Assembly: GCF_016587435.1 (NCBI RefSeq)
Contig: NZ_BNJJ01000012.1
Span: forward strand, 62,001-126,000
Length of the DNA stretch: 64,000 nucleotides
Reading direction: 5' to 3'
Origin: Dictyobacter formicarum
GTDB taxonomy: Bacteria; Chloroflexota; Ktedonobacteria; Ktedonobacterales; Ktedonobacteraceae
Below the pieces are notes generated by a model, which made no database searches, had not been told where the DNA came from, and saw only the letters and a list, made by a program, of their open reading frames with translations. The translations under genes were made by a program, and so were the position numbers. This document shows positions 7,914 through 15,693 of this stretch, in pieces. Every line of letters starts with the position of its first letter. Position 1 is the stretch's first letter.

Positions 7914-9347
7914 TTATGGTGAGGAATGGGGAAGCAACGTAAGGACAGAGCGCCGCACCGATACCTTGAGTGGCTGATAGTGCCCCTCGCGATGCTGGCG
8001 ATGTTTCTCTGGATCATACAAAACAGGCTCAGGTGGGGGCTCATTTGGCAAAGCTTTGCCGATGATTTCTGCATCCGTTTTGAGCAAAGCATACATAGTT
8101 TCAATCAGTTGCCCGGCGACACGACCGATGATCCGTAATTTTCCTTTTCTTTGGCCCGTCCGTTGATCGTAGGGGCACCTTGTTTTGACAAGCCGCTCAT
8201 AGAGTTTTGCCCACTCGGTATCTCGCTTGATGAGGCTTGAAACAATGAGAAACATCATCTGCTTCATCGGTCGTGTGCCTTTGTGTGTCTGCCCTACGGA
8301 ATCTACGGTGGAACCAGACTGGATAACCGTTGGCGACCACCCGAAGTAGGATTTGAGGCTTCCGGCATTGGGAAAGTTTTCAATCGATCCAATGGCGGCG
8401 ATGATCGTTGCTGCCTGAATCGGGCCAATCCCCATAGATTGTAAAATGCGTCCCTCGCGCGCTTGGACAACAATGGTAGTGATCTCCCTTTCCAACTGAG
8501 CAATGTGTTCCTGGAGAAGGTGGAGTTCGCGTGTGAGTTGCGTTTGCTCCAAAATCAGACCTCGTTGACGCACGATATCTTTCGTCCCAATACTCTCTGT
8601 TGCCAGGCGCTGAAGCTCAAGTAACCTATCATTCCCAATATTATGGGCTTTTCCCCTCACTTCCTTGAGTGCACTCAGGCTGGCTGTTGCAAGGGCAGCA
8701 GGCGTCGGAAAATGTTCGCGAAGCGCTAAAGCGGTTGGACCATTAGGGTCGTGCAGGATGCGGGTAAATTCGGGAAACACTTCGTCGCAAATCGCCGTGA
8801 GCTTGTTCTTGCGTTGAGTCGCTTCGTGTACCAGTTCGTAACGGTGGCGAATTAATCCTTTGAGTTGAGCGGCGGCAGGAGTCGGTGGAACGGCTTGCCG
8901 AACAAGTTGCGTTTTGTCACTGACCTGGATACCGAGAGCAAGCTGATTATACAACGTATTAGCCAGATTGAGGGCATCCCGTTTATCGGTTTTCATCATA
9001 CCCTTAGGCCTCTCCTGTACATGCATCAAATAGACCGGAATATCCAACTCCTGCAAGTACTGGATCAAGGCTTTATGATAATGTCCTGTTTTTTCCACAA
9101 GCGCGAAGCAGTGCTCGAAAGGAGCCAGAGTGCGGATGCGTTCCACCAGCGCAGAAAATCCTTCACGCGAATTCTCAAACGCCAGTGTTGGGCATGCCTC
9201 AAAGCGTTGGTGACGCTCCAGCAGGGTCAGGGAGACAAAGCCAGCCACATGCCGTTCCTTGCCGATGTCGATGCCTATGTACAATGCTTCCTGTTTCAGC
9301 AACGGGATAGGTTGTACGTTGGAGAGCTTCTTTGCCGTGTTTTTCAT
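7914..9347 (-). CDS. IS110-family transposase/recombinase
   Basis: 477 residues. The N-terminal RuvC-like DEDD domain starts YIGIDIGKERHVAGF and includes KTGHYHKALI and KTDKRDALNLANTL. The C-terminal Transposase_20 domain has the HhH-like MGIGPIQAATIIAAIGSIE and LKSYFGWSPTV, with the expected serine region at IQSGSTVDSVGQTHKGTRPM. The ATG at 9347 has AAGGA nine bases upstream. It appears intact, so the element may be active. Together with the guide RNA predicted just upstream it would cut and rejoin donor and target DNA at the TC core. Confidence 0.88.
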   Translation of the reverse strand: MKNTAKKLSNVQPIPLLKQEALYIGIDIGKERHVAGFVSLTLLERHQRFEACPTLAFENSREGFSALVERIRTLAPFEHCFALVEKTGHYHKALIQYLQELDIPVYLMHVQERPKGMMKTDKRDALNLANTLYNQLALGIQVSDKTQLVRQAVPPTPAAAQLKGLIRHRYELVHEATQRKNKLTAICDEVFPEFTRILHDPNGPTALALREHFPTPAALATASLSALKEVRGKAHNIGNDRLLELQRLATESIGTKDIVRQRGLILEQTQLTRELHLLQEHIAQLEREITTIVVQAREGRILQSMGIGPIQAATIIAAIGSIENFPNAGSLKSYFGWSPTVIQSGSTVDSVGQTHKGTRPMKQMMFLIVSSLIKRDTEWAKLYERLVKTRCPYDQRTGQRKGKLRIIGRVAGQLIETMYALLKTDAEIIGKALPNEPPPEPVLYDPEKHRQHREGHYQPLKVSVRRSVLTLLPHSSP

Positions 9348-9432
9348 GGACAGGGTCCTTTAGCAAAGGCATCCCTGCTCGCACTGTTTCGGATCATACG
9401 AAAAACGCCTTATGGATAGGCAAGCATCCGTG

Positions 9433-9577
9433 GAGGCACCGCTCCCATCGACAGGCCAGGAGTTCCCTACGGTCCCCACAGACGTATCAAGGGTCCCAAA
9501 GTGCCTCCCCCACTGAATGAAAAGGGGTCTGTCCCCATCCCAAAGGAAGGAGTCTGCGGTTGCTTTCCTGAGGAAGC
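9433..9577 (-). ncRNA. Candidate IS110 bridge RNA with target- and donor-binding loops
   Basis: Read on the minus strand, upstream of the recombinase. It starts with a stem-loop (GCTTCC/GGAAAGC, 9562-9577). Next comes a first loop with CCTTTGGGA (9538-9546), identical to the target side TCCCAAAGG (7883-7884 joined to 9958-9964), and TTCATTC (9515-9521), matching the other target side 7878-7884. A second loop, closed by a 7-bp stem (9501-9507 with 9433-9439), has ATACGTCTG (9479-9487), matching the element's own end 7884-7892, and GCCTGTC (9450-9456), matching its other end 9951-9957. Order and polarity fit the left-target, right-target, left-donor, right-donor guides of the published IS110/IS621 bridge RNA model. 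RNA ends are estimates. Confidence 0.75.
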
Positions 9578-9680
9578 TACTCTCAAGATGCCTATCCGCT
9601 CTCATCCTAATCTGCATAGAAGGAGAAAGCAAGCAGAGCAAACAGATCCCTCCTTGTTTTTCGTCGAGCCAGTCGTGCGG

Positions 9681-9824
9681 GCGATGCCGCCCTTGCATCG
9701 ATGTGGAAGACTCTCCGCGCCGAAAGCGACCTGGGCTCTGCATTGACGAGCGTTACCTATCCCGGTCGCTTTCGCACTTCGATTCTCCCCACATCGATGC
9801 AAGGGTCAGGCCCGGCGGCATCGC
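9681..9824. other. 144-nt nested inverted repeat in the IS110 noncoding end
   Basis: Outer stem 9681-9706 (GCGATGCCGC then CCTTGCATCGATGTGG) pairs with 9789-9804 and 9815-9824. An inner stem CGAAAGCGACC at 9721-9731 pairs with 9764-9774. It lies outside the predicted bridge RNA, farther from the recombinase. It may be a second structured RNA, a promoter-side regulatory hairpin or an old MITE. Confidence 0.55.
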
Positions 9825-9957
9825 TTGCTCCGCACTCCTGGCATGAGTACGCTGGTCGAACCGCCACGGAGCCTCAAGCCCCCCAGAGATGCTTGATGAG
9901 CCTATGGCTCTCTCCTTCTATCGTTATTGCTGACATAGCAGAAAGATTCCGCCTGTC

Positions 9958-10172
9958 CCAAAGGCGCCTGCTGGTTGAATCTTCAGGAAGGTTGGTGGCG
10001 CTTCTTTCGCCGGGATGCGTTCGCTGGACAGAGTTTCGCTAATGCTGATGAAATTGAACGAGCGATGCAGGTGGCAACGGCCCAACTCAATCATCGTGCC
10101 AAACCGTGGGTGTGGGGACGGCCTCCCAAGACCCGCCGCCACCTGCATCGACTCTTTTGTTACCGCCTTTGA
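9958..10172 (+). pseudogene. IS630 transposase copy A, DDE domain, 3' part
   Basis: Joined to base 7884 it continues the frame as ..HVFIPKGACWLNLQEGWW.., the motif holding the catalytic Glu, then the basic C terminus ending LFCYRL. Copy B reads HIFIPKGACWLNLQEGWW at the same place, which fixes the junction. Confidence 0.8.
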
Positions 10173-10187
10173 GGAACAGAGCACTAG

Positions 10188-11737
10188 CGGTAGTTTGTTG
10201 ACAGTGGGCCAAGAGTGATAAAATGCGGGGAGAGGAGGCATGTGAGATGACAAAACGACGAGCTATCCCGACGGCGCCCGAGCCACTGGAAACCTACGCC
10301 AGACACTTTGATGAGCTGTTTGGAAAGAGCAACCAGCGGGAAGGGTTTCGGCAGTATCTGGAAGGCTTGCTGTTGCCCTCGGAGCGCAACAAGACGCTGA
10401 CCGGGTTGGTGAACACCGAGCCACTGGTCGGAGCGCAGTTGCCGCGTGCCCAAAAGTTGCAATGGTTTCTCTCCGAAGCGGATTGGGATGCGCGCCAGGT
10501 GCAGGGGGTGCGGCTCAAGCTGCTGCGCGAAGATCCCGCAACAGCGCCCAATGCGCAGGGAGTGTTGGTCATCGATGAGACTGGTGATCGGAAGGACGGT
10601 GACAAAACGGCACATGTGGCGCGTCAGTATCTGGGAAATAGAGGCAAGATCGAGAATGGGGTCGTTTCCGTGACCAGCCTGTGGGCCGACGAACGAGTCT
10701 ATTACCCGTTGGAGGTGGAGCCATACACGCCGGAGGGTTGCTTTGCCAAAGGCAAGAACGATCCGGTGTTTCGCACCAAGCTGAAGATCGCCTTCGAACA
10801 GGTAAAGCAAGCCACGCAGGAGGGCATTCTTTTTCGTGCGGTGGTGGCGGACAACTTCTACGGGGAGGATCGCGGCTTGAAACGCGGGCTGCGCGAGTTG
10901 AATGTGCCGTATGTCATGGCGCTTAAACCCTCCCATGCGTGGTACCATCCTGAGGAGGTGGCAGGGACGCTGCAGGACGTGGCGCAGGAGGCCGGTTGGG
11001 TAAGCCCTGAGCAACCGGGGAAGTGGGTGCGCATCGTCAGACGCTTTCGCGATGGGAGTACGCAGGAGTGGTGGGCTGTGGAGATTGTCTCTGGACCTTA
11101 TGGCCCTGACAAGAAAGAGCGTGCCATTGTGGCGAGCACCGATCCCAAGACGCTCCCCGACCTCTCCACCTGGTACCTGGTCACCAATCTGCCCGCCCCA
11201 ACTGAACGCCCGGGAAGGGAGATGCCGTTCTCGCCCGCCAGCCTGGAAGAGGTGCTCCGCCTGTATGGGCTGCGCATGTGGGTCGAGCAAAGCTACAAAC
11301 ACGTCAAACACGCCCTCGGCTGGTCTCAGTACCAGGTGCGCAGCGATCAAGCCATCCAACGACATTGGCAACTGGTGTGCTGTGCCTTCTCGTTCTGCTG
11401 GTATCACGCCAGCCACCCCTGCGTTCCCAGCCCGGCAGACCAGCTGCTCACGCCAGCGGAGCCGGATCTCTCCTCTGAGAGGGATGTTCCTCCAGAGCGA
11501 GGGCAAATGGGGAAAAAAAATCAGCAAGCGCACAAGCATGAGGCCGCAGGTGTCCTGGCCTATGGCACTGCGAGCGGTACGGGCATGGTTGGAACCCTGG
11601 ATCATGTTGCGGCGTTACTGGAACGGCTGGTCGTCACTGCCCCCTCCTCCTGCTCTCCAGAGCCTTCTTCGTCAACTTGAACAGGGTCAGGCTATCGCTC
11701 TCTACAACTCTTCCTGACCCTTGTCAACAAAGTACCG
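10188..11737 (+). mobile_element. IS701-family element, copy 1
   Basis: 1,550 bp with ends CGGTAGTTTGTTGACAGTGG and the inverse of CGGTACTTTGTTGACAAGGG, flanked by the 4-bp duplication CTAG (10184-10187 and 11738-11741), the YTAR-type target of this family. Copy 2 at 12753-14302 is the same length in inverted orientation, and the encoded proteins are identical. Confidence 0.88.
10247..11680 (+). CDS. IS701-family transposase (copy 1)
   Basis: 477 residues from ATG 10247 (GGAGG eight bases upstream; the longer frame starts at 10223). DDE transposase: first Asp in VLVIDETGDRKDG, then TAHVARQYLGNRGKIENGVV; second Asp in FRAVVADNFYGEDRGLKRGL; and the Glu-containing region YGLRMWVEQSYKHVKHALGW. 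It has full family length with no interruption, so it is probably functional. The large antisense and shifted open frames here are shadows. Confidence 0.88.
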   Translation: MTKRRAIPTAPEPLETYARHFDELFGKSNQREGFRQYLEGLLLPSERNKTLTGLVNTEPLVGAQLPRAQKLQWFLSEADWDARQVQGVRLKLLREDPATAPNAQGVLVIDETGDRKDGDKTAHVARQYLGNRGKIENGVVSVTSLWADERVYYPLEVEPYTPEGCFAKGKNDPVFRTKLKIAFEQVKQATQEGILFRAVVADNFYGEDRGLKRGLRELNVPYVMALKPSHAWYHPEEVAGTLQDVAQEAGWVSPEQPGKWVRIVRRFRDGSTQEWWAVEIVSGPYGPDKKERAIVASTDPKTLPDLSTWYLVTNLPAPTERPGREMPFSPASLEEVLRLYGLRMWVEQSYKHVKHALGWSQYQVRSDQAIQRHWQLVCCAFSFCWYHASHPCVPSPADQLLTPAEPDLSSERDVPPERGQMGKKNQQAHKHEAAGVLAYGTASGTGMVGTLDHVAALLERLVVTAPSSCSPEPSSST

Positions 11738-11781
11738 CTAGAGCACTGTTCATAAGGGTTGATCTATGATAAACTGGAAGC

Positions 11782-12132
11782 ATGAAAGCGTACTCCCAAG
11801 ATTTGCGGCAACGTGTGCTGCGAGCGATCGAGCAAGGGAAGAGCCAAGCCGAAGTCGCCGAAACGTTTGCCATTTCCACAGCTACCATCAAGCGATATCT
11901 CAGACAACAACGAGAGAGCGGCCATGTCTTGCCCAAATCGATCCCTGGGCGTCCGAGCGTCAAAGGAGCTGCATTGCAGGCTGGTCTGCTCGAGCAGTTG
12001 AGAGCCCATCCCGATGCGACCCGAGAACAGCATTGCCAGATGTGGGAAGCTTCCCACGGCACCAAAGTCAGCCCAGCCAGCATCAGTCGAGCCAGAATGG
12101 CGTTGGGATGGACGCGAAAAAAAAGACACTGA
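11782..12132 (+). CDS. IS630 transposase, first frame (HTH)
   Basis: 116 codons from ATG 11782: MKAYSQDLRQRVLRAIEQGK, then the HTH QAEVAETFAISTATIKRYL and a second HTH-like region. The frame ends just after an A8 tract (12117-12124), where A AAA AAG forms a classical -1 slippery heptamer. The DDE domain follows in the -1 frame, so the active enzyme is presumably the frameshift fusion (about 319 residues). Confidence 0.75.
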   Translation: MKAYSQDLRQRVLRAIEQGKSQAEVAETFAISTATIKRYLRQQRESGHVLPKSIPGRPSVKGAALQAGLLEQLRAHPDATREQHCQMWEASHGTKVSPASISRARMALGWTRKKRH

Positions 12133-12740
12133 GAGCAAGCGAGCAGAAGGAAGCTGAACGCGCCGCTTGGCGCAAGCAATCCGCTCACCTGCCGAGCCAG
12201 GACCTGGTCTTTGTCGACGAGACCGGCGCCCACATCGCCATGACTCCTTTGTATGCCTACGCTCCAAGAGGAGCGCGGGCGGTCGGCAAGGTGCCTCGCA
12301 ATTATGGGGCCATCATAACCACGATCGCCTCGCTGTCGCCCAGCGGCATGGGGCCAGCACTGGTACTGGATGGAGCTGCTGATAGCGCCGCGTTTACGGT
12401 CTACGTCGAGCAGCTTCTTGCCCCCAGCTTGCGTCCCGGGCAAATCGTGATCCTGGATAATCTCTCGATTCATCTGGGACCGCGTGTCAAGCAAGCCATT
12501 GAAGCTCGCGGCTGTCGTCTCCTGTTTCTGCCTGCCTACTCGCCGGACTTTTCGCCCATCGAAGAGGCCTTCTCCAAGCTCAAGACGTTGTTGCGGCGGG
12601 CAGGTGCGCGCAGTAGGGAAGCACTCCAAGAGGCCATTGCAACTGCACTGGACTGCATTACTTCCGCGGATGCGCTCGGTTGGTTCACTCATTGTGGCTA
12701 TCCGCTTGCTCGCTCGACAGATAAGGTTCAATCGTTATGA
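12110..12740 (+). CDS. IS630 transposase, second frame (DDE catalytic domain)
   Basis: -1 frame relative to the HTH frame. The DDE triad is in LVFVDETGAHIAMTPLYAYA, IVILDNLSIHLGPRV and YSPDFSPIEEAFSKLK, all present. It is presumably expressed by frameshifting at the A8 tract at 12117-12124 rather than from its own start. The upstream part of this long open frame (from 11766) is a shadow of the HTH frame. Confidence 0.78.
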
Positions 12741-12752
12741 ACAACGCTCTAG

Positions 12753-14302
12753 CGGTACTTTGTTGACAAGGGTCAGGAAGAGTTGTAGAGAGCGATAGCC
12801 TGACCCTGTTCAAGTTGACGAAGAAGGCTCTGGAGAGCAGGAGGAGGGGGCAGTGACGACCAGCCGTTCCAGTAACGCCGCAACATGATCCAGGGTTCCA
12901 ACCATGCCCGTACCGCTCGCAGTGCCATAGGCCAGGACACCTGCGGCCTCATGCTTGTGCGCTTGCTGATTTTTTTTCCCCATTTGCCCTCGCTCTGGAG
13001 GAACATCCCTCTCAGAGGAGAGATCCGGCTCCGCTGGCGTGAGCAGCTGGTCTGCCGGGCTGGGAACGCAGGGGTGGCTGGCGTGATACCAGCAGAACGA
13101 GAAGGCACAGCACACCAGTTGCCAATGTCGTTGGATGGCTTGATCGCTGCGCACCTGGTACTGAGACCAGCCGAGGGCGTGTTTGACGTGTTTGTAGCTT
13201 TGCTCGACCCACATGCGCAGCCCATACAGGCGGAGCACCTCTTCCAGGCTGGCGGGCGAGAACGGCATCTCCCTTCCCGGGCGTTCAGTTGGGGCGGGCA
13301 GATTGGTGACCAGGTACCAGGTGGAGAGGTCGGGGAGCGTCTTGGGATCGGTGCTCGCCACAATGGCACGCTCTTTCTTGTCAGGGCCATAAGGTCCAGA
13401 GACAATCTCCACAGCCCACCACTCCTGCGTACTCCCATCGCGAAAGCGTCTGACGATGCGCACCCACTTCCCCGGTTGCTCAGGGCTTACCCAACCGGCC
13501 TCCTGCGCCACGTCCTGCAGCGTCCCTGCCACCTCCTCAGGATGGTACCACGCATGGGAGGGTTTAAGCGCCATGACATACGGCACATTCAACTCGCGCA
13601 GCCCGCGTTTCAAGCCGCGATCCTCCCCGTAGAAGTTGTCCGCCACCACCGCACGAAAAAGAATGCCCTCCTGCGTGGCTTGCTTTACCTGTTCGAAGGC
13701 GATCTTCAGCTTGGTGCGAAACACCGGATCGTTCTTGCCTTTGGCAAAGCAACCCTCCGGCGTGTATGGCTCCACCTCCAACGGGTAATAGACTCGTTCG
13801 TCGGCCCACAGGCTGGTCACGGAAACGACCCCATTCTCGATCTTGCCTCTATTTCCCAGATACTGACGCGCCACATGTGCCGTTTTGTCACCGTCCTTCC
13901 GATCACCAGTCTCATCGATGACCAACACTCCCTGCGCATTGGGCGCTGTTGCGGGATCTTCGCGCAGCAGCTTGAGCCGCACCCCCTGCACCTGGCGCGC
14001 ATCCCAATCCGCTTCGGAGAGAAACCATTGCAACTTTTGGGCACGCGGCAACTGCGCTCCGACCAGTGGCTCGGTGTTCACCAACCCGGTCAGCGTCTTG
14101 TTGCGCTCCGAGGGCAACAGCAAGCCTTCCAGATACTGCCGAAACCCTTCCCGCTGGTTGCTCTTTCCAAACAGCTCATCAAAGTGTCTGGCGTAGGTTT
14201 CCAGTGGCTCGGGCGCCGTCGGGATAGCTCGTCGTTTTGTCATCTCACATGCCTCCTCTCCCCGCATTTTATCACTCTTGGCCCACTGTCAACAAACTAC
14301 CG
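12753..14302 (-). mobile_element. IS701-family element, copy 2 (inverted)
   Basis: Same 1,550 bp as copy 1 in the opposite orientation, flanked by CTAG at 12749-12752 and 14303-14306. The two copies form a very long inverted repeat around the central IS630. Confidence 0.88.
12810..14243 (-). CDS. IS701-family transposase (copy 2)
   Basis: Encodes the same protein as the copy at 10247-11680, residue for residue in the visible translation, from the equivalent ATG with GGAGG upstream. All DDE motifs are present. Identity of the two copies implies very recent transposition or gene conversion, or a collapsed or expanded assembly. Confidence 0.88.
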   Translation of the reverse strand: MTKRRAIPTAPEPLETYARHFDELFGKSNQREGFRQYLEGLLLPSERNKTLTGLVNTEPLVGAQLPRAQKLQWFLSEADWDARQVQGVRLKLLREDPATAPNAQGVLVIDETGDRKDGDKTAHVARQYLGNRGKIENGVVSVTSLWADERVYYPLEVEPYTPEGCFAKGKNDPVFRTKLKIAFEQVKQATQEGILFRAVVADNFYGEDRGLKRGLRELNVPYVMALKPSHAWYHPEEVAGTLQDVAQEAGWVSPEQPGKWVRIVRRFRDGSTQEWWAVEIVSGPYGPDKKERAIVASTDPKTLPDLSTWYLVTNLPAPTERPGREMPFSPASLEEVLRLYGLRMWVEQSYKHVKHALGWSQYQVRSDQAIQRHWQLVCCAFSFCWYHASHPCVPSPADQLLTPAEPDLSSERDVPPERGQMGKKNQQAHKHEAAGVLAYGTASGTGMVGTLDHVAALLERLVVTAPSSCSPEPSSST

Positions 14303-14317
14303 CTAGTGCTCTGTTCC

Positions 14318-14845
14318 TCAAAGGCGATAACAAAAGAGGCGGCGTAGATGGCGGCGCGTCTTAGGAGGCCGTCCCCAAATCCAGGGTTTAGCTCGATGGT
14401 TGAGTTGGACGGTGGCCACCTGCATGGCTCGCTCGACCTCACCAGCATTCACAAAGCTCTGGCCCGCCAGCGCATCGCGACGGAAGAGGCGCCACCAGCC
14501 TTCTTGCAAGTTCAACCAGCAGGCACCTTTCGGGATGAAGATATGCTGGATGCGCGGATGGTCTGCGAGCCAGGTGCGCGTTTCCAGGCTATTGTGACTG
14601 CTCAGGTTGTCGGTGATGATGAAGATATCCCCCGTGGGATTGTCCGCTTCGATGTCCTTGAGGAGCTCAATGTAGTTCTTGGAGTTACGCGAAGGGGCAC
14701 ATCTGGTGATCTCCTTGCCATCGCGGACGCGCAATGCCCCGTAGATCCAGACCTTGTCATCCCCGCGACTGTACTCCAGCGGGGCCTTGATCCGATGGCC
14801 ATCCACTGACCAGCCGGGAGCGGGGGCAAAGGTGCGCGGGATCAC
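14318..14845 (-). CDS. IS630 transposase copy B, second frame (DDE domain)
   Basis: The -1 frame is open from the slip site near 14930 down to 14318; the ATG at 14845 is only the first internal Met. CTDELGPVIPRTF (first Asp) spans that Met. FIITDNLSSHNS (second Asp) and FIPKGACWLNLQEGWW (Glu) are present and uninterrupted, ending LFCYRL. Expression is most likely by -1 frameshifting from the HTH frame. It is the intact reference for copy A. Confidence 0.8.
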   Translation of the reverse strand: MIPRTFAPAPGWSVDGHRIKAPLEYSRGDDKVWIYGALRVRDGKEITRCAPSRNSKNYIELLKDIEADNPTGDIFIITDNLSSHNSLETRTWLADHPRIQHIFIPKGACWLNLQEGWWRLFRRDALAGQSFVNAGEVERAMQVATVQLNHRAKPWIWGRPPKTRRHLRRLFCYRL

Positions 14846-15447
14846 CGGTCCGAGTTCGTCGGTGCAGATGGTCGTCGATCCTGCTGGTGGCTGGGTGTAG
14901 TGGGTGACGATCGCAGTCCTTTTGGGACAAAGTCTTTGTCATCGCTGGTTCCCCAACTGTGGGTATGACGCCAACGCTTGCCTTCATGCAGGTAGATGCG
15001 CCGGATCTGACTGCGTTCCACCTGGATCCCCGCCGCATGGGCGGCATCCGTGAGGGCATCCAGGCTCCACTGGGCTGAGCCTGTTTCATCTCGCGCCTCT
15101 AGCGTTTCCACATACCGCTCCAACTTCCCAGGAGGTGGTTGCTTCACCAGGGCCAGAATCCGGCTCCGCTCTTGCTCGGTCAGGCGTGGCTTGCGTCCCG
15201 CTCCCTCTCGCATTCCCAGGCCGTTGATCCCTTCGGCATTGAAGCGGTTCAGGTGGATGCGCACGGTTCTCGGATGGCAGGAGAGCGTGGCAGCAATCTC
15301 TTGCGGCGTCTTGCCGGCCCAACTCTCGACGACCATCTGGGCATGAACCTTCCAATCGGCAGGCGCGTGGTGGCTTCCAGCTAGTTTATGTACCTGACGT
15401 TCTTCCCGTTCATCTTGCGCTGCTCGCGCTTTCAGTTGCTTGGGCAT
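14842..15447 (-). CDS. IS630 transposase copy B, first frame (HTH)
   Basis: 201 residues from the ATG at 15447. Paired HTH region KTPQEIAATLSCHPRTVRIH and GINGLGMREGAGRKPRLTE. The slippery heptamer C CCA AAA (in GTCCCAAAAGG, near 14930) is conserved with copy A, after which the -1 frame encodes the catalytic domain. The zero-frame tail after the slip site (about 30 codons) is low-complexity shadow. Confidence 0.8.
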   Translation of the reverse strand: MPKQLKARAAQDEREERQVHKLAGSHHAPADWKVHAQMVVESWAGKTPQEIAATLSCHPRTVRIHLNRFNAEGINGLGMREGAGRKPRLTEQERSRILALVKQPPPGKLERYVETLEARDETGSAQWSLDALTDAAHAAGIQVERSQIRRIYLHEGKRWRHTHSWGTSDDKDFVPKGLRSSPTTPSHQQDRRPSAPTNSDR

Positions 15448-15514
15448 CGCTCACTCCTCTCTTGGTGATTTGCTTTCTCTTTTTAGCGTATCACCAATGA
15501 GGAACAGAGCACTA

Positions 15515-15522
15515 GTAGCCAT
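15515..15522 (-). pseudogene. First codons of the disrupted lacI-type gene
   Basis: The ATG (15520-15522), GCT and the first bases of the third codon. The next base belongs to the TA duplicated by IS630 insertion, and the rest of the gene resumes at 6895. The promoter and ribosome site of lacI must lie to the right, within 15523-15790. Confidence 0.85.
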
Positions 15523-15583
15523 GCAAAAATATACTCCCCACTGAGATAATCTGTTTATATTTAGATCCTGCTTGTGATAAAGT

Positions 15584-15608
15584 CATATACGGTATATGTA
15601 CATATGTA
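15584..15608. promoter_or_regulatory. Candidate regulator-binding palindromes between lacI and the GH4 gene
   Basis: CATATACGGTATATG (15584-15598, 7-1-7 perfect) is directly followed by TACATATGTA (15599-15608). They lie in the divergent intergenic region, 56 bp or more upstream of the -35 of the GH4 promoter. Binding by the LacI protein is a guess from position. Confidence 0.4.
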
Positions 15609-15663
15609 ACATCGCAGATACCACTATTACATAAAAGCTTGCAGATTGTCAAGTATCAAAGCA

Positions 15664-15693
15664 TTGACATATGCAGTACGCAGAAGTTACAAT
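15664..15693 (+). promoter_or_regulatory. Promoter of the GH4 gene
   Basis: A perfect TTGACA (15664-15669) with an 18-bp spacer to TACAAT (15688-15693). It leaves a leader of about 95 nt before the GTG start at 15795. Confidence 0.6.

Larger units (their letters stand above)
7885..9957 (-). mobile_element. IS110-family element
   Basis: 2,073 bp inserted in the IS630 copy A transposase gene. There are no terminal inverted repeats. A TC dinucleotide is found at both edges (7883-7884 and 9956-9957), as expected for the duplicated core of IS110 recombination. The recombinase gene is on the minus strand with a short 3' end (7885-7913) and a long 610-bp noncoding end upstream (9348-9957), the arrangement of the IS110 group in which a guide RNA is made from the upstream end. 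Confidence 0.85.
6896..10184 (+). mobile_element. IS630-family element, copy A, interrupted by IS110
   Basis: The left end GTGCTCTGTTCCTCAATGG (from 6896) and right end CCTTTGAGGAACAGAGCAC are inverted copies, flanked by TA on both sides (6894-6895 and 10185-10186). The transposase is split by a 2.07-kb IS110 element between 7884 and 9958. Without that insert it is the same element as copy B at 14306-15512. Confidence 0.85.
11741..12749 (+). mobile_element. Second IS630-type element (different from copies A/B)
   Basis: 1,009 bp with ends GAGCACTGTTCATAAGGGTT and the inverse of GAGCGTTGTTCATAACGATT, and TA at both sides (11739-11740, 12750-12751). It lies between the two inverted IS701 copies and shares a CTAG with each. 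Confidence 0.85.
14306..15512 (-). mobile_element. IS630-family element, copy B (uninterrupted)
   Basis: 1,207 bp with ends GTGCTCTGTTCCTCA on both sides and TA at 14304-14305 and 15513-15514. Sequence is similar but not identical to copy A (scattered substitutions in both frames), so the two are not products of one recent duplication. Confidence 0.87.
6896..15514. mobile_element. 8.6-kb nested transposon island inserted at a TA in lacI
   Basis: Bounded by TA at 6894-6895 and 15513-15514, with IS630 ends (GTGCTCTGTTCCTCA) facing outward on both sides. Internal order: IS630 copy A (with an IS110 inside), IS701 copy 1, a second IS630 type, IS701 copy 2 inverted, IS630 copy B inverted. Every junction is a TA (IS630) or CTAG (IS701) duplication. 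Removing the island and one TA restores lacI in frame. Confidence 0.9.

Noticed and set aside
10184..11605. 473-codon open frame antisense to the IS701 transposase (also at 12885-14306)
   Set aside because: A shadow of the DDE transposase gene in GC-biased codons; the sense frame has all catalytic motifs.
6896..15514. Composite transposon carrying cargo genes
   Set aside because: All genes inside are transposases of the nested elements; no passenger gene was found.
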